NCBI RefSeq assembly: GCF_014066305.1
Contig: NW_023501063.1
Span: 186,001 to 250,000 of the forward strand
DNA from: Letharia columbiana
Taxonomy: Eukaryota > Ascomycota > Lecanoromycetes > Lecanorales > Parmeliaceae
Direction of reading: 5' to 3'
DNA: 64,000 nt
Made by a program: the position numbers and the translations under genes. Position 1 is the first letter of the stretch. Every line of letters starts with the position of its first letter. Of this stretch, positions 15,645-27,246 are shown in pieces. The notes beneath the pieces are model-generated. The model was given only the letters and a program-made list of their open reading frames with translations. It was not told where the DNA came from and did no database searches.

Positions 15645-17730
15645 CTAAAAGAAAAGCTTTAAAATTATAAGATTAATTAAAATTTAATAGCGATAAATCT
15701 CGCGTAAAGCTTAAGTTATAGCTCGCGTTAATTATATATAATAAAAATAATAATAGCTAGAAAAATATACTATCTAATTTTTATTAATACTTTAATATTA
15801 TTAAAATAGAGATAATATCTATTAAAGCGATAACGATATCTATTAAAATAACGACGATATTTATTAAAATAGTGGTAATATCTAATAAACGCTTTACTAT
15901 AACGCTTTTAAATAGATTATTATCTCATATAATCTAAAATAATATTAGCTTTTTTAAAAAGCTATTAATAATAAATTAAATATATATAAATTAAGCTCTT
16001 TACGCGATCTATCTATATATTAATTTAAAGTTATTAATAAATAAAAAATAAATATATAACTTAATATCTATATTATACTTTAAATATTATTATAATAATA
16101 TTAGATTATTTAAATAGAAGTTTAAAGATATAAAGAAGATAGTCTTATAAGAAGAAGAGTTAATATAAAAAAGAAAGTCTTAGAAAGAAGAGAAAGTTTA
16201 GATATCTATCGCGTATATTAAATATTTAGATTATTTTAAATTATCTAACTTAATTTAAATATTAATAAATAATACACTTTCTCTTCAATTTTAAAGATTT
16301 AAATTTAAACAAATTATATTTATTAAGCGCTATTATCTAATATAATCTTATCTACTTTTATAATATTTATAATTATTATTATAATTTATATAAATTAAAA
16401 GATAAGATATTTAAAAGAGCGAATTAATAAATAATTATCTTTATCTAATTTAATTAAAATAAAACTATTATAACTTATTAAAATTTTCGCGTATTTCATT
16501 TTTATTTTCTTTTCTTTATATAAATAATTATTCTTTTAATTTAAAAACTATAATTAAAATAGTATATAATATATATTCTCTATATTTCTAACTTCGATAC
16601 TTACTAGAATTAATATACTTTTTAATAAAATAAATATTAATTAAAATTAAGTATAGTTTAATATTTATAAATATTTATATAAACTCTTTAATTTCTTTAT
16701 ATATATCTATTAATTTATCTTTTTATAGCGATTAAAATAGAAGATATTAAATCTAATAATTTATTATAATAAATATTAAATATTAATAATAATAATAATA
16801 TTAAAGAGTTTTAATATAGATTAATTAAACGATAATTAAGTCTTTAATTAAAATAAAAAATAAAGAATAAATTTAATAAAAATAAAAATATTAAGAGATC
16901 GCGATAGCGAATAAATATATTTATATTTAAGAAGAAACTAATTAAGAAAATAAAGAAAGTCAATATATTAATTATTAATTATGCTATAATCTATAATAAA
17001 TATAAAGTTAGATATATTAATATATCGTAATTAAAATAAAAATAAGCTTTTAAGAAAATTAAATAAAATATAATAGATAAGTAATAAATAATTTTTAATT
17101 CTAGTTATTATTCTAGTAGACTTATATTTTAATAATATTATATAAAAAAAATACGCGAGCGTAATTTAGAGAAAGTCTAGAGTTTTATTTATTACGCGTA
17201 AATTATTATATATATAAATAAAGATAAAAGTTTAAATTAAAAGAAAATAGATAATATCGAAGCTAAATAAGATATAAGTATTAAGAATAATTTTATTATA
17301 CGCGCTAATAATTAAATAAACTTTATTTTTTAAACTATTTAAAAGTATAATATAGAATTTAATAATAAGCTTTATTATAGTTTAAATATAATAGTATTAA
17401 CGCGTTAACTAATAAGTATTAAACTATTATAAAAATCTTAAAATATTAAATATAATTATATTTAGAAGATAAAATTATAAATCTTTATTAATATATAATT
17501 AATTTAATATATAATAATAAAAAGTTTATTACGAAAGCTACGCTATCTAAATTAAACTTTAATCTTAATTATTACTCTTACTATTATATGAATAATATAA
17601 AATTATCTCTTATTCAAATATATTTAATTTTTAATTCTAATTATTATTATAAATATCGTTAATTTATTCTAGAATTATTAAATATACTTTTATATATTTT
17701 CTATATCTTATCTTTTTTTTAATTAAATAA
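15645..17730 (+). repeat. Internal direct repeat unit 1 (copy 2)
   Basis: This aligns with 18,185-20,280 at an offset of ~2,540 bp. Both start near a '..CTAAAA.GA.AGCTTTAAAATTAT' run and end near 'TATACTTTCTATATCT'. About 450 bp of non-repeated AT-rich DNA lies between them. Confidence 0.6.
15810..15892. repeat. 21-bp minisatellite, copy 2
   Basis: Four degenerate units of 'ATATCTATTAAAGCGATAACG' lie within the internal repeat unit. A second, shorter array is at 18,355-18,440. Confidence 0.65.
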
Positions 17731-18184
17731 CAATTAAACTCTAAATTAAAATAAATACTTAAAAGAGAAAAGTTTATAAATACTTAATTATATAATTTTA
17801 TTTCTTTTATACTTTTTATAATTATTTAAATAATTAATAATATATAATTATATCTTATAATTATATATATAATAATTAACTAATAAATTAATTAAATTAT
17901 ATAAAAATAAATTTATTTTTATTTTTAATTTAAACGACTTAGCTAAGATAATTATAAGATTTAAATTTTTTTTTTATAATATAACTCGCTTTTTATATAT
18001 TATATAAAGATAGATATCTATTTAAATAGAGATTATTAGAGTTAATTATAAAATATAATAATAAAAAATTTACTCTTAAACTAACGAATTAGAAAGACTT
18101 CTATTATCTTATATAATATTTTAAAAGTAAATCTTTAAATATAATAGCGCTTTAATAGATTCTAATTAAGTATAATCTAACGAA

Positions 18185-20280
18185 TTAAATACTAAAAAAG
18201 AGCTTTAAAATTATAAGATTAGTTAATTTTTAATAATAATAAATCTTATATAAAGCTTAAGCTATAGTTTATATTAGTTATATATAATAAATATAATAAT
18301 AACTAAAAGAATATATTATCTAATTTTTATTAATACTTTAATATTATTAAAATAAAGATAATATCTATTAAAGTAAAGATAATATCTATTAAAGTAATAG
18401 TAATAGCGATTAAAGCGATAGCGATATTTAATAAAAACTTTATTTTAATACTATATTTAATACTCTAGAATAGTATTAATTTTTTTAAAAAGCTATTAAT
18501 AATAGATTAAATATATATAAATTAAGCTCTTCGCGTAATCTATTTATATATTAATTTAAAATTATTAAAAAATAAAAAATAAATATATAATTTAATAATT
18601 ACGTTATACTTTTAATATAATTATAATAATATTAAATTACTTAAATAGAAGTTTAATATATAAAGAAGATAATCTAATAATAAGAAGAATTAATATAAAA
18701 AGAAAGTCTTAAAGAGAAAGAAGAGGGGAAGAAAAGCTTAGATATCTATCGCGCGTATTAAATTTTTAGATTATTTTATATTATCTAATTTAAATTAAAT
18801 ATTAATAAAGCGCTTTCTCTTTAATTTTAAAGATTTAAATTTAAGCGAATTATATTTATTAAGCGCTATTATCTAATATAATCTTAACTACTTTTATAAT
18901 AATTATAATTATTATTATAATCTATATAGATTAAAAGATAAAAAATCTAGAAGAGCGAGTTAATAAGTAATTATCTTTATCTAATTTAGCTAATATTAAA
19001 CTATTATAATTTATTAAAATTTTTATATATTTTATTTTTACTTTCTTATCTTTAAGTCTTACTATCTTTATAAAAATAATTATTCTTTAAATTAAACTTT
19101 ATAATAATATACTTATAATAGTATATAATATATATTCTCTTTATTTCTAATATTAATACTTATTAGAATTAACGCACTTTTTAATAAAATAAACTTTAAT
19201 TAAAATTAAAAATAATTTAGTATTCATAAATATTTATATAAGCCCTTTAATTTTTTTATATATATTTATTAATTTATTTTTTTATAATAATTAAAGTAGA
19301 AGAGATTAAATCTAATAATTTACTATAATAAATATTAAATATTAATAATAATAGCGATATTAAAGAGTTTTAATATAGATTAATTAGACGATAATTAGAC
19401 TCTTAGCTAAAATAAAAAATAAAGAATAAACTTAATTAAAATAAAAATATTAAGAGATTACGATAGCGAATAGATATATTTATATTTAAGAAGAAATTAA
19501 TTAAAAAAGTAAAGAAAGTTAATATCTTAGCTATTAACTACGCTATAATTATTAAAAAGTATAAAGTTAAATATATTAATATATCGTCGTTATAATAGAA
19601 ATAAGCTTTTAAATAGATTAAATAAGATATAATAAATAAGCGATAAATAACTTCTAATTCTAATTATTATTCTAGTAAATTTATATTTTAATAGTATTAT
19701 ATAAGAAAAGCACGCGAGCGTAATTATAAAGAAGTTTAAAGTTTTACTTATTACGCGAATTATTATATATATAAATAAAAACGAAAGCTTAAATTAGAAG
19801 AAAATAAATAATATCGAAATTAAATAAAATATAAATATTAAGAATAATTCTACTATATACGCTAATAATTAAATAAATTTTATTTTTTAAATTACTCGAG
19901 AGTGTAATATAAAACTTAATAATAAGTATTATCGTAGTTTAGATATAATAATATTAACGCGTTAGCTAATAAGTATCGAGCTACTATAGAAATCTTAAAA
20001 TATTAAATATAATTATATTTAGAAGATAGAATTATAAATTTTTATTTATATATAATTAATCTAGCGTATAATAATAAAAAGTCTACTATAAAAGCTATAT
20101 TATCTAAATTAATATTTTAATCTTAGCTACTATTATCGCTATTATATAAATAATATAAAATTATCTCTTATTTAAATATATCTAATTTTTAATTCTAATT
20201 ATTATTATAGATATCGTTAATTCGTTCTAGAATTATTAAATATACTTTTATATACTTTCTATATCTAATCTTTTTTTATA
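18185..20280 (+). repeat. Internal direct repeat unit 2 (copy 2), terminal
   Basis: This second member of the internal pair forms the right end of copy 2. Its end coincides with the end of similarity to copy 3. Confidence 0.6.
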
Positions 20281-20875
20281 TATCGCGAGAAGATAGCTTA
20301 AAGAAATATAACTTATTATATTAAGCTATAATACTTTTAAGAGAATATTAAGAAATATATTAATTTTTCTAAATTAACGATTTAATAAAAAGGCTATAAT
20401 TATAATACGTATAATTTTATATTAAATAGCGATATCGAAAATATATAATAGACGTATAAAATTATTATTAACGACTTTAATTATAAAGTATCGACGAATT
20501 TTACGTAACTAGTATTAAGAGAAGATAAGCTTTTCTTATTATTAATAGATATAGCTCGCTTTCTTTTATATATATAGAATAATAAAATATAATTATATTT
20601 AATTTTATATCTTATTAATTTAGCGTAGTTATTAATTAGAATAATAATTAGAATAACTATTTTTAAATATAAAAATCTTAATTAGAATATCTTATATATA
20701 TACTATATTATAATATAATCTTATAAATATATTATATCGTAATATATATCGCTAAGATTTCATATTATATTAGATATGGGATTCTATAAATCTTAATAAT
20801 CTATATTATTTTAGAGTATGATATAGTAGGTTAATATCCCATATTATACCATACCTTTCCGGCCAGTAATTAGGC
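20281..20875. other. AT-rich relic, unrelated to the large repeat
   Basis: Similarity to copy 3 stops at ~20,280. The following ~600 bp is AT-rich with no ORF. A short inverted pair, 'ATATGGGA' near 20,775 and 'TCCCATAT' near 20,838, is visible. The last bases return to normal composition just before the TRIM element. Confidence 0.5.
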
Positions 20876-20880
20876 CTAGA

Positions 20881-20991
20881 TGTTACGGATTTAGTGTGCT
20901 TTAGAGGATTCTTGCCGTTCAGGTAAGGGTCCACGCTCTTTTGGCGCTTTGGCGCAGCGGTTTAGCGATAAGGCACGCTTTTCCCGTGACA
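20881..20991 (+). repeat. TRIM left LTR
   Basis: This is 111 bp, TG..CA bounded. It differs from the right LTR at LTR positions 25-27 and 108. It contains the tRNA A-box-like TGGCGCAGCGG at 20,950-20,960. Confidence 0.85.
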
Positions 20992-21017
20992 AATGGTAGC
21001 AACACCGGTTCGATTCC
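20950..21017 (+). promoter_or_regulatory. tRNA-like RNA polymerase III A-box and B-box
   Basis: TGGCGCAGCGG (20,950-20,960) fits the A-box consensus TRGYNNANNNG. GGTTCGATTCC (21,007-21,017) fits the B-box consensus GGTTCGANTCC exactly. They start 57 bp apart, compatible with a tRNA-like promoter with a long variable region. The A-box is inside the left LTR and the B-box inside the interior. A full cloverleaf is not evident: the T-stem has a mismatch and no convincing acceptor stem is seen. I therefore read this as a tRNA-derived promoter and not as a tRNA gene. Confidence 0.55.
20994..21010 (+). promoter_or_regulatory. Putative primer-binding site of the TRIM
   Basis: TGGTAGC begins two nucleotides after the left LTR. 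Its complement GCTACCA is the 3' end of eukaryotic initiator tRNA-Met with CCA added. The match beyond seven bases is poor, so the identity of the primer tRNA is uncertain. Confidence 0.5.
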
Positions 21018-21155
21018 GGGTGTGACCCGGACAGTCTGAATAGGTTACTTGGCACTCGGGTTCGGTGAGGATTTGGTGGGGACTCATAATCCTCGTGCCT
21101 TTCCTCGTGTCTTCCCTCGCACCAGGCCGCAAGTAGCTTACGGGGTCACACCCGG
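21016..21155. repeat. 13-bp perfect inverted repeat inside the TRIM
   Basis: CCGGGTGTGACCC at 21,016-21,028 is the exact reverse complement of 21,143-21,155. A transcript would form a long GC-rich hairpin enclosing ~114 nt. Confidence 0.75.
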
Positions 21156-21225
21156 GGGGTTCCTAAATACGACATGCGTGTAGGCCAGCGTATGGGGACA
21201 TGCGCCATTTTTCGAAGTGTGCAAT

Positions 21226-21336
21226 TGTTACGGATTTAGTGTGCTTTAGGAAATTCTTGCCGTTCAGGTAAGGGTCCACGCTCTTTTGGCGCTTTGGCGC
21301 AGCGGTTTAGCGATAAGGCACGCTTTTCCCGTAACA
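21226..21336 (+). repeat. TRIM right LTR
   Basis: This is 111 bp, 107 of which are identical to the left LTR. It ends in CCGTAACA and is followed at once by the CTAGA target duplicate. Confidence 0.85.
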
Positions 21337-21341
21337 CTAGA

Positions 21342-23230
21342 TTCGTAGCCTTAATATTATTATTTAGAATCTTAATATAATTATAATACAACTTCGAGAG
21401 TTATAAAACCTTTATCGTTTTAATATAAAGACTCTTATTACTATAAATACGAAATTATAAGTTAAAATTTAAATCTTAATTATTAAAGAAGAAACGATTA
21501 CTCTAATAGAGCTTCTAAATTTCGATATAAATAAATAATTAATTAGACTAAGATATATATAGCTTTAAAGATATTATCGTTTAAAGAGATAAAGGCTATT
21601 ATAGCTAAGAAAAAGACTATAGAGAAAGCTATAGAGAAGTAATAACGATATAGATCTTATCTATAGTAATAGTAATAAATTTCTTCTTCTTTCTCTAACT
21701 AGCAATAACTATTTCGTCTAGTCGTATACGACTAGCGTATTTAAATTAGTTTTAATTCGGTAAATTATTAGACTTTACATTTTTAAATAAATTAGCCTTA
21801 TTCGATTTCGATTTTATTTTTTTTCGCTTTTTTCGATAATACGCTAAAACTATAAATCTATTATATTATCTCTTAATACCTTATACTATTACTTTAAGTA
21901 TCTTCTCGAGCTATTATCTTATATTAATACCTCTATTATCTACGTTTATAGATCTACTATATAAGATTTAGCTTAATATTATAATCGAATATTAAGAGTA
22001 TCTACGAGAAAAAGTTTAAAGTTATTATTTTAGAGAGTAGTAAATATACTTTAAACTATAAAGACTAATATATTATAGATTATAACGATTATCTCGCTAT
22101 TACTATCTCGTCGTCGCTATAATTTAAACTATAGAGATATAGCTATTTAAGAGAGAGGATAATATTATAATTTTAATTAATATTTCTTCTTTAAACTTAT
22201 CTTAGACTTTATTTAGACTAGCTTCTTAGCGACTTAGCACTCTAATAACTTCGATATATATATTACTTAGTAATCTTTATAGTTAATATTTTATTTATAT
22301 AATATTACTAATATTATTATTCGATATACGATTTATTTTCTAATATTAAATAAGTATATAAACTTTTTATTATAATCGAATATCTCGTTATTATTATATA
22401 AGCTTATTCGAATATATATTCTTCGCTAATAATTATAATATTTATCTTTAATTATTCTCTAATAATTAAATTCTAAATAATAGTATATCGTATTTAATAT
22501 TATTAAAAGATTATATAACGAGTTAAGTATAATAATTAAATTATAAATTTAATTATATTACTATCTAATAAAAATCGAGTATTAAAATTATTTTCTATAT
22601 ATATATATTTATTAACTCGAAAATATATTATTTAGAAGTTAGAGAGAGTATAAAATATATATTTTAAATAGTTTTAACGCGCTTAACGCGTTTAAAATAA
22701 ATTAAAGCGAATAAGAAGACTATAAAGAGCGTTTAGATATATAATTTTCTCTTTAATAACGATAGCGAGATATTATTACGAGCGTATTCTTAATATATTA
22801 CTTAGTTCTATAACTAGCGAGCCTTAGCGAAGATATCTTCTACTATATTATATCTTCTTTTCATCTATATAATTCGATAGTCTTATTATTCTTATTCTAT
22901 TTCATTTATACTAATATCGCACCTATATTAATTCTAATAGATATTTTTAAACTATATATATTAACCTCTTTATAACTTATAAAAATATTCTTTCTTCTAA
23001 TAAATATAAAGTTTTAAGATATTTAATAAATTAGTTCTAGAGTAAAGAAAAAAAATTATATATTTAATTCTCGAGTAGTAGAGAGAAGAATAATAAGCGA
23101 TATTCGATTAGCTCGTTTATAACGACGACGTAGACCTTTCTATATTTAAAGATATCTTTTTCTATCTTTTATATACTTATAAGAGACTCCGACGTCGTAC
23201 GAGATATTCTTATTCATCGATATCGCCGCC
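21342..23230. other. AT-rich RIP-like relic, different from the three-copy repeat
   Basis: This ~1.9 kb of AT-rich DNA does not obviously match the large repeat. Many CpG but almost no CpA remain. No ORF over 60 codons survives. It is presumably a mutated mobile element whose type cannot be read. Confidence 0.55.
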
Positions 23231-23267
23231 ACCAATATCTAACTTCATATCAAAAGAATAAATTATC

Positions 23268-23316
23268 TCCGCTTCGCTCTCCGCTCTACTCTCCGCTTCG
23301 CTCTCCGCTCTACTCC

Positions 23317-23318
<2 letters not shown>
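23268..23318. repeat. 24-bp tandem repeat, two units
   Basis: 'CTCTCCGCTTCGCTCTCCGC' plus TCTA is repeated twice in tandem, with a degenerate third half-unit, at the edge between AT-rich DNA and the C/A tracts. Confidence 0.8.
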
Positions 23319-23880
<562 letters not shown>

Positions 23881-26427
23881 TTTTTAAACTTCCCCACTTC
23901 TCCACTGCCGAAAAAGACTGGTCCCCAGGTCTATCCTTTCTCCGGCTTGGCGCAAGAATTTCATTTTCAAGCCTTGCAAGTTGCTGCAGTCACTCCGGAC
24001 TCTCATGCTGTAAAATGCATAAAGTACATGTACGGAGCTGCCTTTTGAAACGCCCCTGCATTTGCTGCTTTCCCGGTCACTTTTCTCTACACAATTTCCC
24101 TTTATCATGCACGTGCCCGCGCCTATTTCCCCCAATCGGGCCCTTTCGAAGCTCGCGGAAGACGAGGTTACAATCGCGGGCTGAACTTTCACTTGAGCAT
24201 GCATCCATTATCCATGGCAAAGCTGTGCCGAGCATACCGATCATCAGCCTTGACGCCAAGCTGGAATCTTCCACTGCTTGGCGGATATCCTTCATTGCAA
24301 CCACAACAGCGAGATTGATGAAATGACTAAATGACGAGGAGAGGGGTGAGGAACAAAGCAGCACCGTCATATGTGAGGGAATTGCGGGATGTTTTCTGGC
24401 CCAAGAACTTAGTGGTATGCATGTCCCGATGTGCTGAAATCTGGGTCCCAGGAGCACCCACTCGGGAATTACGACTCAGTTCTTGGGCAAACCCATCTTT
24501 CTAAGGAAACAATGGGTCGACAGGAGCAAGGCTCTTCACTGTGCTTTTGTCCAATTTCTTGGGTTTTGAGACCCATAGCAGAGCCCGCTGTTTGGCTATC
24601 AAGCCATGGCGATCTTGTGCTGCGTTCCATCTTAGCGCGCTCCTCAGAAACGGTACAAATAGCCTATAGGTACAAGTGAAGAAGCGACTCTTCACCCAGT
24701 CGGCTACTTGTACGGGCAGTGCTTGTCTAGCTCTGTTGTTCTATGAAGTATACGTTCATTTGCAGGTGAATCACGAGTTGAACACTGCCATAAAGGAATA
24801 CTCCAAAAGTCGTTCTGTATCTCCATCTACCTGACGGGTGTGGTGCCGCACCAAGAAGAAAGAATCCAGATGGTGACGGTCTCATCTCAACAATCACTTC
24901 TGTCAGCGTTGCAACCATACAAAACATGTGATAACCCACTCACCCTCACTTCTTTTCTCCACTCGCTTGCAGAAAACCGTGAACGCAGAGGAGACGCATG
25001 GTGAATGGAGGCTATTTTCCATAGAGCTATACATGATTCGCTGGCCCTTGATGGTAAGCTATACTGAAGGCAAGGCGCACAACATCACAATGATGCAGGA
25101 GCTACGTTATGCACGAGTCTTTAGGTGCATGACCCAGCAGTCTGGTATCCGTTGGGAGCCTCAGCATTCCAACGGCTATCTCAAGGATCCTCAATCTGCT
25201 CGGATCATCGTGGCTTTGTGCCTCTCATCGCCTCATCTGACTTTCTTATTGCCTTAGATTCATGTGGGCGTGGCCTGGTACTCATGTCAAAAGGCATTCG
25301 TGCAGTTATGCTGCAATCAGCTGCAAGTGCTCTGCTGCTGTCAATTATAAGAGTACATAGCCGCTACTAGTGTCAATCTTCCCATAGCGTTCCCACGGGA
25401 AGCCTGTTTGACAGATGACAGGCTGCAACTAGGTATGTTCTTCCTATCCTGCAAGATAATCATAGTCCCGATGGTGGGGGGATTCGACAACGCCATTGGC
25501 CTTCACGTCGATCTGATTATCTTGTTTCGACCAGTCTATCCTTCTACCGGAGAAGTCCATCTGACTGCGAAGAGTGATTGAAGCTGGCTGGGTCTTCACA
25601 TTACGCATTTAGGCCACAGGACGATTGCAGTCACAACGAAGCGCGTCTCCATGAGCGCACAATATCCAGTGCCTACGAAGCTCTGAGCTATCGATTCTCG
25701 ATGGATTCTTAATCTCTAATGCTGCTCTCCCTCGTAAGCCTTGTCAAGCATACATCCCTGGTCCTCGACGCCTTCTATACCTACCTATATCTCGTAAGAC
25801 GGAGATTCATCGTTAGCTCACAGACCGCCAGAAGAAGGACCAAATGGCTCTTCGGTAATGACACCCTGACTTCTCGTTGTTTTCCCCCAAGGTCCGAACA
25901 GACATCTACCCCAGAGGTGTCGTTCCGGAACCATGGTGCAACAAGTCTCGATGAACGCAACCCTGGTCAAATTATCCATTCGTGTGGCATTCGAGTACAC
26001 CATCAGCAATCCGCTACCCCCGGCACTTCGACGCCTGTCTCACGGAATTCCTCCCTCCATACGAGGAAAGTAATGCTTACAGATCCAGACCATCCCTACG
26101 CACGCATCCCACGCAGCGACAATCGCCACGCGCCAGAGTGACGAGTGCAACACACCCCCCCTTTCTTTCACCCCCAAAACACCCTCAACCAACCAACCAA
26201 CCAACCAACCAATTACTTCGACAAATACATCGGGAGCTCTGCGTCGTTTTCCAGCGGGCTCGGCGGGAGTGGGCTTGGAAGTTGCCCGAGGACCGGGGTT
26301 GGTAGCTATGAATGACTCAATCGGCACAACGTTCAGAGCATCCATTCGCCACACCTCACTCCGGTCCATCAACCCTCCATCCATCTAGCTAGTCTTTCTT
26401 CCATCCACACTACCCAACCCCCCCCAA
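23881..26427. other. Normal-composition stretch without a recognisable gene
   Basis: About 2.5 kb. Six-frame reading gives only short ORFs (up to 140 codons) overlapping on both strands, none with a family resemblance, signal peptide or plausible splice-joined extension. A (CCAA)n microsatellite lies at 26,190-26,211. It may be non-coding or hold degraded genes. Confidence 0.5.
26190..26211. repeat. (CCAA)n microsatellite
   Basis: Five consecutive CCAA units in a C-rich context. Confidence 0.8.
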
Positions 26428-27246
26428 TCACGACACCTCCCCCCAACTCACAACCGCCCCAGCGCTCCGATCCCCCCCAAAAAGACAGATCCGCACCCTC
26501 CTCCTCCTCCGCCCCTGCGCCCGCCCCAACCAGCCGCAACCCCCCCCCAAACCCTCAAAACCGCCCCAGCGCTCCAACCCCTCCCCCTCTCCACCCAAAA
26601 AAACAGATCCGCACCCTCCTCTCCTCCTCCTCCGCCCAGCGTTAGGAATAAACCCCACCCCTCTCCTCCTCCTCGCCGTATCCGAAACGCTGCTCCGTAT
26701 CCTCGCCGCTCCTCCCTCGACACCGCCCCCCCGGCCGGAAAAAACGGCACGTACTCGAGCGCGCCGGGCCCCCGTTTGAGTTTCGGATGAGGGATCGGCG
26801 ATACCGATTCCGCGACGCGACGGGGGCCCGCGTTGGATGGCTGGTGCGGTTGTTGGTTGGGTTTCTGGTGGTGAGGTGAGAGGTTGTGGGGGGGATGGGG
26901 ATAGGGGTTTGAGTAGTTGGGGTATGGGTTTTGGGGATGTGGATGGTGGAGGTTGGGGTTGGGATTGGGGAGGAGTGGTTGATGGGGTTGGGAGTGGTGT
27001 TGGCGGGGAGGGGGGTGATGTTGGCGGGGGAGGGGGGTGATGGAGGAGGAGTAGTGAGGGGGAGGAGAGCTTGATGGGTGGGGTTTTGATTGTGGCGCGG
27101 GTGATATCAGGGCTTTGGTGGTCAGGGTTCCGTAGTCCAAGGATGTGCTGTTTGGGGGAGGAGGGAATCGGAGCTGGGGCTGGAGCTGGTTGAGCGGCCA
27201 GGGCGAAGAGGAAGGTGGAGAGTGTGAAGAGGTGGAGGGAGTACAT
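26428..27246 (-). CDS. Possible secreted proline-rich low-complexity protein
   Basis: This is a 272-codon uninterrupted ORF from a real ATG (27,246). Residues 1-20 look like a signal peptide, with a hydrophobic run ending in Ala residues before 'QPAPAPAPIP'. Residues ~20-135 are Pro/Ser/Thr-rich, and the remainder is Gly/Arg-rich. The switch from Pro to Gly codons coincides with a reversal of strand skew (C-rich + strand before ~26,770, G-rich after ~26,830). A longer overlapping ORF (26,448-27,497) on the same strand in another frame shows that skewed composition alone keeps frames open. Only the signal peptide and start favour coding. No family is recognised, and the Gly/Arg half is doubtful. 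Confidence 0.3.
   Translation of the reverse strand: MYSLHLFTLSTFLFALAAQPAPAPAPIPSSPKQHILGLRNPDHQSPDITRATIKTPPIKLSSPSLLLLHHPPPPPTSPPSPPTPLPTPSTTPPQSQPQPPPSTSPKPIPQLLKPLSPSPPQPLTSPPETQPTTAPAIQRGPPSRRGIGIADPSSETQTGARRARVRAVFSGRGGGVEGGAARIRSSVSDTARRRRGVGFIPNAGRRRRRGGCGSVFLGGEGEGLERWGGFEGLGGGCGWLGRAQGRRRRRVRICLFGGDRSAGAVVSWGEVS
26456..26640. repeat. Imperfect tandem duplication in C-rich DNA
   Basis: 'CGCCCCAGCGCTCC' followed by a C-rich stretch and 'ACAGATCCGCACCCTCCTC' occurs at 26,456 and again ~108 bp further on. It is probably a replication-slippage duplication. Confidence 0.6.

Larger units (their letters stand above)
10105..20280 (+). repeat. AT-rich decayed repeat, copy 2 (forward, most complete)
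   Basis: This is the longest copy visible, about 10.2 kb. From ~10,950 to 20,280 it matches 45,225-55,038 in the same orientation, and from 10,105 it matches copy 1 in the opposite orientation. Its right end is set by loss of similarity with copy 3 after 'CTAATCTTTTTTTATATAT' near 20,285. It has fewer C and G than copy 3 at matching positions, so it is more decayed. There is no surviving ORF and the element class is unknown. Confidence 0.8.
20876..21341. mobile_element. TRIM-like miniature LTR retrotransposon with 5-bp target-site duplication
   Basis: Two 111-bp direct repeats (20,881-20,991 and 21,226-21,336) differ at four positions. Each begins TGTTACGG; the right one ends CCGTAACA, an exact inverted terminal repeat of TG..CA type, and the left one ends CCGTGACA. 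The pentamer CTAGA lies immediately outside both ends (20,876-20,880 and 21,337-21,341), a perfect target-site duplication. The 234-bp interior is non-coding, starts two bases after the left LTR with TGGTAGC (primer-binding site type), and has a 13-bp inverted repeat. Composition is normal although the surroundings are RIP-like, so it is either younger than the RIP or too short to trigger it. No gag or pol is present, so mobilisation would need a partner element. Confidence 0.85.

Noticed and set aside
15645..20280. The paired ~2.1 kb repeats as LTRs of a retrotransposon
   Set aside because: They are only ~450 bp apart and both sit at one end of the element, leaving no room for an interior coding region between them.
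20940..21030. A genuine tRNA gene in the GC island
   Set aside because: A- and B-box consensus are present, but the T-stem mismatches, no acceptor stem closes and no clear anticodon arm is seen. The A-box half is also duplicated as part of an LTR with target duplication.
24077..24457. 126-codon minus-strand ORF, and overlapping ORFs at 24,015-25,370
   Set aside because: No family resemblance, multiple overlapping frames on both strands, no supporting splice structure.
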